Source of the DNA: Cytobacillus eiseniae
GTDB lineage: Bacteria; Bacillota; Bacilli; Bacillales; Cytobacillaceae
Reading direction: 5' to 3'
Length of the DNA: 45,394 nucleotides
NCBI RefSeq assembly: GCF_017874625.1
Contig: NZ_JAGIKZ010000029.1
Span: 1 to 45,394 of the forward strand
Shown piece after piece: positions 7,170 to 15,583 of this stretch. The first letter of the stretch is position 1; each line of letters starts with the position of its first letter. Position numbers and translations under genes: made by a program. Under the pieces are notes generated by a model. That model did no database searches, had not been told where the DNA came from, and saw only the letters and a list, made by a program, of their open reading frames with translations.

Positions 7170-7198
7170 GCGCTATCATTGAAGTAGCGCCTTTTTTT
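7170..7198 (+). terminator. Intrinsic terminator
   Basis: GCGCTA (7170-7175) pairs with TAGCGC (7185-7190) and is followed by C and eight T. It is about 125 bases after the stop of the gene at 6593-7045. Confidence 0.75.
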
Positions 7199-7310
7199 TA
7201 ACAGTTTGGTAGAGCGTACATATACATAAAATCTTTGAACTTTTTTATTAAACCTATTATTAATAGAAATTATTTTGTAAGGGGGTCCACCGAAACTTAT
7301 TAATAGTAAA

Positions 7311-7332
7311 AAAAACATTAGTATACTAATGT
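7311..7332 (-). terminator. Palindromic terminator of the MOSC gene
   Basis: ACATTAGTATACTAATGT (7315-7332) is a perfect 18-bp palindrome. On the minus strand it is followed by seven to eight T. It lies 20 bases past the stop of the MOSC-domain gene. Confidence 0.75.
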
Positions 7333-7351
7333 CCTTTTACAATAAAAATAA

Positions 7352-8020
7352 CTATCCCCATAAATTTGTTGTTTTGGATTGAAATTGTTTTAATAAAATA
7401 GCACGCAGACTTTCTGATAAAGCATCAACAGATAATACTTTTTCAAGTTTCTCTTTATTAAATCTGTCAAAAAACTTCACATCATTAACTAATGATACAG
7501 AAACTTGTTGAGGATGTTCTTCAAGAAGCTCTAGGTCATCGTTTGATGTTACCATTCCCTCCTTCAATACTCGTAAAAGGAACCCTGTATAGCCAGTATC
7601 TCTCATTCGAATCACCATATTAGGCACTTCATATTTTGCAGCAAGTTTATAACAAGGATTTCGTGGTTCGGAGACCTGAATAATAGCTTCACCAAAAGTA
7701 TAAATATCTCCAATATGGGCATTATCTTCTTTTAATCCTTTAACTGTTAGATTTTCACCGAACAAGGCTGTATTACTAAAGTTATTTAAAATATCACTCC
7801 AATAAGAGTAGTAATCATAAGGATATAAACATATAGCTTTATCCTCGCCACCGTGATGTTCATATGCTTGCTCATCACTCATAAATCCTGTTTTACTTAA
7901 AAAAATGGGTTCTTTGACAGATTTCTTTCTGATAGCTGATTCAAATGTTCTGTTGCCATAGGTTAGTGTTTCGATTTTCCCGACATTTAATGATTTGACT
8001 TGATATTTTAGATTTTTCAT
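7352..8020 (-). CDS. MOSC domain-containing protein (YiiM-like)
   Basis: 222 residues resembling the YiiM/YflK group of MOSC proteins. Visible are the N-terminal VKSLNVGKIETLTYG, the GGEDKAICLYPYDYYSYW segment, FGENLTVKGL, IGDIYTFGEAIIQVSEPRNPCYKL with the conserved cysteine, and GYTGFLLRVLKEGMV. Proteins of this group bind the molybdenum cofactor sulfur/cofactor unit, and E. coli YiiM reduces N-hydroxylated bases such as 6-hydroxylaminopurine. The start ATG 8020 has a textbook AAGGAGG site. It is monocistronic with its own terminator. Confidence 0.88.
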   Translation of the reverse strand: MKNLKYQVKSLNVGKIETLTYGNRTFESAIRKKSVKEPIFLSKTGFMSDEQAYEHHGGEDKAICLYPYDYYSYWSDILNNFSNTALFGENLTVKGLKEDNAHIGDIYTFGEAIIQVSEPRNPCYKLAAKYEVPNMVIRMRDTGYTGFLLRVLKEGMVTSNDDLELLEEHPQQVSVSLVNDVKFFDRFNKEKLEKVLSVDALSESLRAILLKQFQSKTTNLWG

Positions 8021-8261
8021 TTAAAACCTCCTTATATAACAAAATTCCAATCATACATTCAGCATATCATCAGATGTTTAAAGTTAAATTGGAGATTATT
8101 TCAACTCCAAATTACACCGATATTGACACCTCATGCTCTCTCCCCAAATAAATTAGTAATAATCGCACAAAAATTCTATACTACCAATTCCTTTTTTTAA
8201 AATTGCTCCTCCAATAAATGATCTTATCATGAAGAAAGACGCTTTCCTTATTTCTGAAAAG

Positions 8262-8290
8262 TGCCGATTGTTGTTCAATTAAATCGCACT
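8262..8290 (-). terminator. Probable minus-strand terminator in the 8021-8353 gap
   Basis: GTGCCGATT (8262-8270) pairs with AATCGCAC (8283-8290) with one bulged base, and the minus strand continues CTTTTC. It would terminate the exported-protein gene at 8354-8746. Nothing else is recognised in the 8021-8353 gap apart from the ribosome binding site of the MOSC gene. Confidence 0.5.
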
Positions 8291-8353
8291 CTTTAGTTAA
8301 AGTGTATTTCTTCCCTATCTCAACATTATTTGAAAGTTACTTCTTAATAAATA

Positions 8354-8746
8354 TTACTTAATCCGTCCCTTCCCAGCTAACTGGTACATTTCCTGATTAC
8401 TTATTTGTGATAATTGATAGACATGTCCATATTCTTCATCTTCTCTAAATGAGGAAGCAGTAATATTATACTTTTCCCCTTCTTTAATCAGGTTGTAGAC
8501 CATTGAGTCCTCAATAAAGATTTTGTAGCGATCACGGTTCTCTTCACTTTCATTTCCATTGTAGCCAATCACCCACATTTCAAAGTAATTCCCAGGGTCA
8601 ATATAATGACTTTTTTCTTCTATAACCATATCTACCATACTAATACTCTTTGTTATTTGATTGGCTGATAATGTGAAATAACTAATCATAATTAGTACGG
8701 CACCCAGAACACCTATTATTCCCCACTTTTTTGCAGTGTTTTTCAT
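8354..8746 (-). CDS. Hypothetical single-pass membrane-anchored protein (130 aa)
   Basis: I chose the ATG at 8746 (MKNTAKKWGIIG) because AAAGGA lies ten bases upstream of it; the ATG at 8755 is too close to that site. Residues about 8-28 form a membrane anchor or uncleaved signal sequence, followed by an extracellular domain of about 100 residues with strand-rich character (EMWVIGYNG, DRYKIFIEDSMVYNLI, YGHVYQLSQI). This resembles small Bacillus proteins with a DUF-type beta domain after a signal anchor, but I cannot name it. It is not clearly in an operon. Confidence 0.65.
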   Translation of the reverse strand: MKNTAKKWGIIGVLGAVLIMISYFTLSANQITKSISMVDMVIEEKSHYIDPGNYFEMWVIGYNGNESEENRDRYKIFIEDSMVYNLIKEGEKYNITASSFREDEEYGHVYQLSQISNQEMYQLAGKGRIK

Positions 8747-8810
8747 TAAGATCATATCCTTTCAGTACAACACTGAATTCCTTTATTCAACAACCGAGTT
8801 AACTCGTTCA

Positions 8811-9560
8811 TTAAAAAGGGTAGTCGTGATTTATAATTTCCATTAATCTTTCTGCATTCTCCGATGATACCGTTTCAGATAATCTTGCTCCCGCAATGAT
8901 TGGCGCCCATTGAAAAATATCAGCCCTTAACAATCCACTCTTTTCACAGTAAAGCCGCAAATACAATTCAGCTAATTCGAGTGAACGCTGAGAATATAAA
9001 AGATAGGTCCGGTAAATATCCGCACGAATATCTCCTGCACTCGAATCGACCCAATCGATCACGACTATTTTTTTATCAGACTGAATTAAATTGAATAAAT
9101 GAAAATCCCCGTGACAGAGCCGATTCTCATAAGTTATGGATTCCAATTTTTTTAATAGATAAGATTTTTGTCTAGTTTCCAGTTTAGCGGCTGTCGCAAT
9201 TTGACGGGATAATTTATCATACATTGGCTCAATCGTATCTGGAATTACGCGATGAATCTTTTGTTGAATATCAATAGAAAGATCTAAGTAATATTCTGCT
9301 TGATCCCTATTTTCGAATAATAAATCTCCCAACGTTCTTCCCTTTACATATTCCATCATGATCGCTTGTTTGCCATTTATCTTCGCCACACGATAAATTT
9401 CAGGAACAGGCAGTCCACATGAATAGGCATGTTTTTGCTTATTGGCTTCATTGAATGATTCCGTTTCAGGCAAATAATCGTTGAACATTTTTATAATTTT
9501 GTTGTCGTGAAGATAAATGGCAGCCGTATTTCCCTTTGCGATTGGATTTCCTAATTCCAT
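8811..9560 (-). CDS. APH-fold phosphotransferase (kinase-like, 249 aa)
   Basis: A compact member of the aminoglycoside phosphotransferase superfamily. It shows an N-terminal nucleotide-binding lobe (GNPIAKGNTAAIYLHDNKII), the catalytic loop CHGDFHLFNLI near residue 148 (HxDxxxxN) and the metal ligand IDWVD. Unlike the 338-residue homologue at 4266-5282, it is of the short cytoplasmic type often annotated as aminoglycoside or fructosamine/choline kinase-like; the substrate is unknown. ATG 9560 has a GGGAGAG site. It follows a frameshifted small membrane gene that ends 12 bases upstream of its start, so the two were probably co-transcribed. Confidence 0.85.
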   Translation of the reverse strand: MELGNPIAKGNTAAIYLHDNKIIKMFNDYLPETESFNEANKQKHAYSCGLPVPEIYRVAKINGKQAIMMEYVKGRTLGDLLFENRDQAEYYLDLSIDIQQKIHRVIPDTIEPMYDKLSRQIATAAKLETRQKSYLLKKLESITYENRLCHGDFHLFNLIQSDKKIVVIDWVDSSAGDIRADIYRTYLLYSQRSLELAELYLRLYCEKSGLLRADIFQWAPIIAGARLSETVSSENAERLMEIINHDYPF

Positions 9561-9572
9561 TGGGCTCTCTCC

Positions 9573-9760
9573 CTATCCTTTTTTATGATCTCGTTTGCAT
9601 TTTTTATTTAAATAATAAACTAGAGATGGGATTGAAATAACAATAACTGTAAATATAATAAGTTTCACCAATTGCCCCTTGTATATCGCATAATAAGTAA
9701 ATGTCAGCATACCGATTATAGCTACATTTGAAGGATGAGATAAAAAATTCGTTTACTCAT
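9573..9760 (-). pseudogene. Frameshifted small membrane protein upstream of the kinase gene
   Basis: A GGGGGATT site precedes ATG 9760, giving MSKRIFYLILQM and then a stop. A shift of one base near 9725 opens a frame reading VAIIGMLTFTYYAIYKGQ, then a second hydrophobic segment (KLIIFTVIVISIPSLVYYL) and a basic tail (NKKCKRDHKKG), ending at TAG 9575-9573. The rebuilt protein has about 62 residues and two membrane helices. The stop lies inside the upstream region of the kinase gene, indicating co-transcription. Either a genuine lesion or a base-calling error. Confidence 0.5.
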
Positions 9761-9833
9761 AATCAATCCCCCACTCTTTTCCTTAATTGTAACATTCTGA
9801 ATTCTTTTTATCTGACTATTTTACTAAATAAGA

Positions 9834-11189
9834 TTAATTCTTACCTTGAGCGCACTTCCTCTTCCCCCCATCCACAACCCCCCCATATTCCTTCTCAAAC
9901 AACAACTTAACCATCCCAACTGGCCCATTCCGATGCTTCGCTAGGTCAATTTCAATGAATTTGTTTTCGCTGTTATTTTTGTTATAATACTCGTCTCTGT
10001 AAAGAAGCATAATGAGATCGGCGTCTTGTTCAATGCTGCCGGAGTCACGGAGGTCGGACATTTTTGGGCGCTTGTCCATTCTTTGTTCGACTCCTCGTGA
10101 AAGCTGGGAAAGGAGAATAATTGGGACATCGTATTGTCTAGCGAGCTGTTTTAATTCCTTCGTAATGCTGGCAATTGCGAGGTCATGGCGATCATATTTC
10201 CCGGATGTGGCGATGAGCTGGAGATAATCAATGACAACGAGATAGTCTTCATGAGGATATTCCCGGCGCGTTTTTTGGATTTGGGCTCTTATACCGGAGA
10301 CTGTTTTCTGTGGTGGGTCATGGATTTGGAGATGCCATTGATGAAAAATACTGAGCGCCTCATTTGCTCTCACTTGGTCTTCCTCGGTAAATAGCCTGTA
10401 TGGATTTTTCCATTTGGCACCGTCAATCCTTGATAGGCTGCTTAATATCCGTTTGGCGAGCTGTTTTTTTGGCATTTCAAGGGAAAACAGATCAACAACA
10501 CCGCCTTTTTGACAGCCATTCATGGCAAGTGACAAGGCAAAGGCCGTTTTTCCCATCGATGGCCTGCCAGCTAAAATAATCAAATCGCCCTTGCTCCAGC
10601 CGCTTGTCATCCGATTGAGCGAGTCAAAGCCTGTATCGATCCCACTTAGGTCGCCTTGGTCCTCATACATTTCATTAAAAATCTCCATCATCAAATCCTG
10701 TTTTGTTTCTTCCACGGTATTCCCTATTTCCTGGAGCTTAATAAATGTCTGATAGAATTGCTCTGCTTCTACTAATCTCCCATCATTTAAAAATCTGGCT
10801 GCTGCCCGTTTTAACTCACGGAGCTTATAATGTTCAAGCATGATCTGCTCATATTCTTCCAGATGAACGGTCGTCGGACAGCTTAAGGCCAGGCTGGACA
10901 AGTAGCTGACACCGCCGATGGATTCAATCAAACTCCCAAGCTTATTGACGACTGTGACGATATCAATCCCTTGTGATTCCTGACGCAGCTCTATCATCGC
11001 TTGAAAAATTAGCTGATTTCTCTTTTGGGAAAAATGATAAGGTTCGAGAATTACTTCAAACACACATCCAGGCTCGAGAAAAATTGCTCCTAGTATCATA
11101 TTTTCCGCTTCGATTTCTTTACTTTCGGATGGATGGGGGTAGCCAGTCTGGAGTTGGTTTCCTTCTGGCAAATAACTGATCTCGTTCAA
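9834..11189 (-). CDS. DnaB-family replicative helicase, phage (G40P) type
   Basis: 451 residues with the full DnaB layout: N-terminal helical domain (EAENMILGAIFLEPG), linker, and RecA-like C-terminal ATPase with Walker A GRPSMGKT near residue 210, VVIDYLQLIA near 320, LLSQLSRGVEQR and the arginine-finger region IDLAKHRNGP. It unwinds DNA ahead of the fork as a hexamer. The start is a TTG at 11189 with GGGAG upstream; it overlaps the loader gene by 71 bases. Size and gene order (initiator, loader, helicase) match genes 38-39-40 of Bacillus phage SPP1 and not a host dnaB locus. All three genes look intact, but no other phage gene is near. Confidence 0.92.
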   Translation of the reverse strand: MNEISYLPEGNQLQTGYPHPSESKEIEAENMILGAIFLEPGCVFEVILEPYHFSQKRNQLIFQAMIELRQESQGIDIVTVVNKLGSLIESIGGVSYLSSLALSCPTTVHLEEYEQIMLEHYKLRELKRAAARFLNDGRLVEAEQFYQTFIKLQEIGNTVEETKQDLMMEIFNEMYEDQGDLSGIDTGFDSLNRMTSGWSKGDLIILAGRPSMGKTAFALSLAMNGCQKGGVVDLFSLEMPKKQLAKRILSSLSRIDGAKWKNPYRLFTEEDQVRANEALSIFHQWHLQIHDPPQKTVSGIRAQIQKTRREYPHEDYLVVIDYLQLIATSGKYDRHDLAIASITKELKQLARQYDVPIILLSQLSRGVEQRMDKRPKMSDLRDSGSIEQDADLIMLLYRDEYYNKNNSENKFIEIDLAKHRNGPVGMVKLLFEKEYGGVVDGGKRKCAQGKN

Positions 11190-11448
11190 TTCGCTCGCTC
11201 CCTTCTTGCTCCCACCTCTTTATTTGCTGAAGAAACGGATTGTCTGTCTCCCGAAATGCCGCAATTTCAGCGAGCACAGGTGGAAAGCGATTGCTCGCAA
11301 TATGGGCAGATAATTTTTCCATCACAAGCTTGTAATCCATTTCTTTTGACACTTTTAGCCACATGAGCACAGTCTCGTCGCTAATTTTAAATTGTGGATA
11401 TACGGATTCAATGGTCGCTAACACTTGAATGACTTCCCTCTTGTCCAT
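11119..11448 (-). CDS. Phage-type helicase loader/inhibitor (G39P-like)
   Basis: 109 residues. MDKREVIQVLATIESVYPQF, the DETVLMWLKVSKEMDYKLVMEKL helical segment and SNRFPPVLAEIAAF correspond to the helical N-terminal domain of the SPP1 G39P family (loader and inhibitor of G40P). The C-terminus is charged and probably disordered, as in G39P, where it contacts the helicase. G39P binds the helicase and hands it to the origin-bound initiator. ATG 11448 has a strong GGGAGGG site that overlaps the stop of the initiator gene 12 bases upstream. The overlap with the helicase gene implies coupled translation. Confidence 0.82.
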   Translation of the reverse strand: MDKREVIQVLATIESVYPQFKISDETVLMWLKVSKEMDYKLVMEKLSAHIASNRFPPVLAEIAAFRETDNPFLQQIKRWEQEGSERIERDQLFARRKPTPDWLPPSIRK

Positions 11449-11460
11449 TGTCAGCCCTCC

Positions 11461-12276
11461 CTACATAAGGATCCCTTGTATTTCAAGGCGAGCAATACGG
11501 TCATGAAGCGTTTCCTTTTTCTCTTTCCATTCCATTTTCCGAAGACGTGTCATAATCGCCGCTTCATAATAGGCCATACTGTTGATGGTTTGCTGTGGTG
11601 ATTTCTGCTGATAGTTTGAATGAATCGTTGTCATCCAATTCAACAGCTTTTCGAGCGAGACTTCCATTTTGGCGACTTTTTCAATCGCTTGCATGTCTTT
11701 AGCTGATAAAATTGCCCCCCGATTGCGAAGCTTGAGAAAGTGCTCAGTGATCGCAGTCATTCTTGTGGTTTGATCCTTACTTTGGGTAGAATTTCCGTTT
11801 TCCTGATTCTTCCTATTCTCCAACTTCTCTTCTTTCTTCTCTCTTTCTTGATTTTGTTCCGGGTTCGTATCGGCCTTGTTTTCTGTTCGTTCTGTCATCG
11901 TTCCGCGAAAAGAAGGGCAAAAAAAATCGATGAATCCTTTTGCTTGGATGTCTTCACAATGCAATAAAGTAAATAGCGTGCCCATATTTGTTTCCTCAAC
12001 GGCAATTAACCGCTTTTTCACAAGCTTATCGACCGACCGCTTGATCGTGCTTTTGGCGTAATGCTTTTCCCCTCTGCCCTCGCGATAGCCAAGATCCTCC
12101 ACTAGCTTGGAAAAAGCGCGTATGTATTGCCCGCGTTTTAATCGCACACCGCTCACCATTCTGCCGTCATCTCTTGTTGCTTTTGTCAGCAGCAACAAAT
12201 AAAGCCGCAACGGCACAATTTCCTTCCATAAATCAACCTCAGTCACATCTCGATTCAACTTCACCCAGCCGCTCAT
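11461..12276 (-). CDS. Phage-type replication initiator (replisome organizer, G38P/DnaD-like)
   Basis: 271 residues. The N-terminal domain (MSGWVKLNRDVTEVDLW, then LRLYLLLLTKATRD and a KSTIKRSVDKLVKKRLIAVEE winged-helix segment) is the type found in phage replisome organizers that bind the phage origin. The middle (about 130-170) is a low-complexity Glu/Lys/Asn/Gln linker, and the C-terminal part (about 180-270) is helical, like DnaD/G38P proteins that recruit the loader-helicase complex. First gene of the three-gene cassette. The array of 52-bp palindromic repeats begins 190 bases upstream of its start, which makes that array a candidate origin region (inference). Confidence 0.82.
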   Translation of the reverse strand: MSGWVKLNRDVTEVDLWKEIVPLRLYLLLLTKATRDDGRMVSGVRLKRGQYIRAFSKLVEDLGYREGRGEKHYAKSTIKRSVDKLVKKRLIAVEETNMGTLFTLLHCEDIQAKGFIDFFCPSFRGTMTERTENKADTNPEQNQEREKKEEKLENRKNQENGNSTQSKDQTTRMTAITEHFLKLRNRGAILSAKDMQAIEKVAKMEVSLEKLLNWMTTIHSNYQQKSPQQTINSMAYYEAAIMTRLRKMEWKEKKETLHDRIARLEIQGILM

Positions 12277-12466
12277 AGGATAACCGCCTTTCCATTATGT
12301 CGTTCATCACCCTTTATATATAGAAGTGCTGCAATAATAGACAGGGTCAATTGAAATTTTTATGATCGGGACTTTACTAAAAAAGCCTCGCCTCTTTGAT
12401 GGGGTAAAACGGAGGGGTGTATAAAATAAATTCTTGTGTGGGAGAGTGAATGATGTGCCAGTATAT

Positions 12467-13181
12467 CGCTCTATGAGACATTTACTTCTTTAGAAGCTTG
12501 GCAATTGTCCCATTGACTCGCTCTATGAGACATTTGCTGCTCTAGCAAATTGCTAGATGTCCCATTGACTCGCTCTATGGGACATTTGCTGCTATGGAAG
12601 ATTGGCAGATGTCCCATTAACTCGCTCTATGGGACATTTGCTACTCTGGAAAATTGCAAAGTGTCCCATTAACTCGCTCTATGGGACATTTGCTGCTATG
12701 GAAAATTGCAAGATGTCCCATTGACTCGCTCTATGAGACATTTACTTCTTTAGAAGCTTGGCAATTGTCCCATTGACTCGCTCTATGAGACATTTGCTGC
12801 TCTAGAAAATTGCTAAATGTCCCATTCACCCGCTCTATGGGACATTTACTGCTTTTGAAGTTTGGCAATTGTCCCATTGACTCGCTCTATGAGACATTTG
12901 CTGCTCTAGAAAATTGCTAAATGTCCCATTCACCCGCTCTATGGGACATTTGCTGCTCTGGAAGATTGGCAGATGTCCCATTAACTCGCTCTATGGGACA
13001 TTTGCTACTCTGGAAATTTCAAAGTGTCCCATTAACTCGCTCTATGGGCCATTTGCTGCTCTGGAAAATTGCAAAATGTCCCATTGACTCGCTCTATGAG
13101 ACATTTTCCGCTATGGAAAATTAACAAATGTCCCATAGCTTCATTCTACGGGACATTTTCCTACATATAGAATTGCTAAAT
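12467..13181. repeat. Array of 13-14 tandem 52-bp palindromic repeats
   Basis: Thirteen full units and a degenerate fourteenth start at 12467, 12519, 12571, 12623, 12675, 12727, 12779, 12831, 12883, 12935, 12987, 13038, 13090 and 13142: 52 bp apart each time except one 51-bp unit. Each begins CGCTCTATGRGACATTT and ends with ATGTCCCATTRACT or similar, so the two ends form a dyad (ATGGGACATTTGC with GCAAATGTCCCAT). Units 1 and 6 are identical, as are 7 and 9, and units 3-4-5 closely match 10-11-12, so blocks of several units were duplicated. No unique spacers, so it is not a CRISPR array. Confidence 0.95.
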
Positions 13182-13277
13182 TACGCCTGATCATCATAGA
13201 TATTATAGCGGGTGCCGAAGTTTTGTGTAGCATTAGTAGGATTTGATTCCGGCACCACTAAAATTCATTCATCAATC

Positions 13278-15488
13278 TCATATTCGAGTCTTCTGCAATC
13301 TAAGCGCATTGAGAACGACTGAAACAGAACTAAACGCCATGACTGCACCCGCCAGCCAAGGCGCTAAAAGGCCGAACATGGCAAATGGGATGCTGATAAT
13401 ATTATATAGAAAGGCCCATACAAAGTTTTGCCTAATATTAATCATCGTTGCGTTACTTATTTTCATTGCATCCACAACCTTGTTCAAATCACCTTTGATG
13501 ACCGTAATATCACCAGATTCAATCGCAATGTCAGATCCAGTCCCCATCGCAATTCCAACATCTGCGACAGTTAAGGCAGGTGCATCATTAATTCCATCCC
13601 CGACCATAACAACTTGTTTTCCTTCGGCCTGAAGAGATTGGATGATTTCTGCCTTTTTTTGTGGGGTGATAGTTGCTTGAACCTTTCTAATTCCCGTTTT
13701 TTTGGCAACCGACAGGGCGATTTTCTCGTGATCACCTGTTAGCATGATAACGTCCATTCCCATCTGCTTTAGTCGAGAAATTGCTGCTTTAGATGATTGC
13801 TTTACTTCATCCGCAACCGCAATTATTCCGGCAAATCGGTTATGAATTGCAACTACCATCACTGTTTTTCCTTCTTGTTCAAGTCTTTCAATCTCTCTAT
13901 CTGCTTTTGATGGAATGAATAGTTGATTATGGATAAAGTAGCTTGGATTAGAAATGATTACTTCTTTCCCTTTTACAATTGCCTTGATTCCATAGCCTGG
14001 AATGGTTAGTACTTCAGTTGCATCTGGAAAATAAAATACCCTCTTTTTTGCCTCAGTCACTATCGCTTTTGCAACAGGGTGTCCTGAAGCCGCTTCAACC
14101 GCACCAATCAATTCAAAAAAGTCATTTTCACTAAATGATTCAACATACATGTCCGTTACATGGGGCTCTCCTTTAGTAATCGTTCCAGTTTTATCTAAAA
14201 CAACGACATTGCTTTTACCTAAAACTTCAAGAAATTTTCCCTCTTTAAAAAGAATCCCCGTTTGAGCAGCTCGTCCACTTCCTACCATGACAGAAGTAGG
14301 GGTAGCCAATCCAAGGGCACATGGACACGCGATAATTAAGACAGCGATCACTTTTTCCAAAGCTTCACTTAACTGTCCCGGCTGGATCATGCCATACCAC
14401 AAAACAAATGTAATAATAGAGATTAAAATAATAATAGGAACGAAGATGCCTGTCACTTTATCGGCAATATGCTGAATCGGCGCCTTTGATGATTGGGCTT
14501 CTTCAACGATCCGAATAATTTGTGATAAAGTAGTCTCCGAGTTTCTTTTCGTTACTTTTATTTTTAATGTTCCGTTCTGATTGATTGTCCCTGCATACAC
14601 ATGATGGCCGATCCCTTTTTCAATTGCTACACTTTCCCCAGTTAACAATGACTCATCAATCATGGAGTGCCCTTCAATCACTTGTCCATCGATTGGCACC
14701 TTTTCACCCGATTTCACAATAATCACATTCCCCGGTGAGATTTGCTCAACAGGCGATTGGGACTCTTTTCCGTTCAAATACACTGTCGCTGTCTTCGTTT
14801 GTAATTGGTATAGTTTCTTGATCGCCTCTGTTGTTCTCATTTTCGTTCTTGCTTCTAGTAATTTTCCTAGCAAAATAAACGTGATAATAAAAGCACTTGT
14901 TTCATAGAACAAGACAATGGAATGCGGATGTTCTGAGGCATTTAAATTGGTAAAGGTTAAATAATGGCTGTAAAAAAAAGCGGCCGATGTACTTAAAACG
15001 ACTAAAACATCCATATTCGCACTTCCACTTTTCAACGATTTCCATGCCCTTTCATAAAATTGAAATCCAATGATAAATTGAATCGGAATCGTAAGAACAA
15101 ATTGGAATAATGGATGAATAAAAAGTGCGGGAACTGTAATAAAGGAAGCCCAATTAAAATGGGAAAACATGGCCCACGCCAAAGGGAAAGTGAGCAAGGC
15201 TGAAATAAAAAACTGCCATTTAAGAACGGTCACTTCTCTTAGCTTCTCTATTTCTGACTGATGGTTATTCTTTCTATCTATTTTTGCGTCAAATCCAATC
15301 ACTTGAATCTTCTTGATAATCTCATTGATCGTTATCGTATGATTGCTAAATGTGACGCGTCCCTTTTCAGTTGCTAAATTTACATGCACTTCCTCTACCC
15401 CATCTATTTTAGAGATTGCCTTTTCTATTCTAGTTGCACAAGCGGCACAATGCATCCCACTAATCTCTAAATGGTTTGTTTCTTTCAT
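13278..15488 (-). CDS. copA: Cu(I)-translocating P-type ATPase
   Basis: About 736 residues. One N-terminal heavy-metal-associated domain with GMHCAAC near residue 11-17, eight predicted membrane helices, the phosphatase motif LLTGES, the transport-site CPC in IACPCALGLATPTS, the phosphorylation motif DKTGT, GHPVAKA, and GDGINDAP. The C-terminal helices carry FLYN and MAFSSVSVVLNALRL, the YN and MxxSS signatures of Cu(I) pumps. B. subtilis CopA has two metal-binding domains; this has one. I prefer the ATG at 15488 (GGTG nine bases upstream) over the GTG at 15503. It follows ctaG in the same direction, 96 bases apart, suggesting that copper handling here serves cytochrome oxidase assembly and/or export. 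No CsoR gene or copper operator is evident. Confidence 0.93.
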   Translation of the reverse strand: MKETNHLEISGMHCAACATRIEKAISKIDGVEEVHVNLATEKGRVTFSNHTITINEIIKKIQVIGFDAKIDRKNNHQSEIEKLREVTVLKWQFFISALLTFPLAWAMFSHFNWASFITVPALFIHPLFQFVLTIPIQFIIGFQFYERAWKSLKSGSANMDVLVVLSTSAAFFYSHYLTFTNLNASEHPHSIVLFYETSAFIITFILLGKLLEARTKMRTTEAIKKLYQLQTKTATVYLNGKESQSPVEQISPGNVIIVKSGEKVPIDGQVIEGHSMIDESLLTGESVAIEKGIGHHVYAGTINQNGTLKIKVTKRNSETTLSQIIRIVEEAQSSKAPIQHIADKVTGIFVPIIILISIITFVLWYGMIQPGQLSEALEKVIAVLIIACPCALGLATPTSVMVGSGRAAQTGILFKEGKFLEVLGKSNVVVLDKTGTITKGEPHVTDMYVESFSENDFFELIGAVEAASGHPVAKAIVTEAKKRVFYFPDATEVLTIPGYGIKAIVKGKEVIISNPSYFIHNQLFIPSKADREIERLEQEGKTVMVVAIHNRFAGIIAVADEVKQSSKAAISRLKQMGMDVIMLTGDHEKIALSVAKKTGIRKVQATITPQKKAEIIQSLQAEGKQVVMVGDGINDAPALTVADVGIAMGTGSDIAIESGDITVIKGDLNKVVDAMKISNATMINIRQNFVWAFLYNIISIPFAMFGLLAPWLAGAVMAFSSVSVVLNALRLQKTRI

Positions 15489-15583
15489 TCTACTTTTCAC
15501 CACTTTCTATTTTGCCAAATTACTATAGTCTATTAAAAATAAATACTTTTTAGAACGAGCTTTCCAAGAGTTGATAGCTAGAT

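Noticed and set aside
7073..7318. 81-codon minus-strand ORF
   Set aside because: It runs through two terminator hairpins and has a composition that looks non-coding.
9834..12276. Complete prophage
   Set aside because: Only three replication genes; no integrase, terminase, portal, capsid, tail or lysis genes on either side.
12921..13124. 67-codon ORF with repeated SLYE-type segments
   Set aside because: It lies entirely within the 52-bp repeat array and has no start signal; it is an open frame created by the repeats.
12467..13181. CRISPR array
   Set aside because: All units are similar over their full 52 bp; there are no unique spacers and no cas genes.
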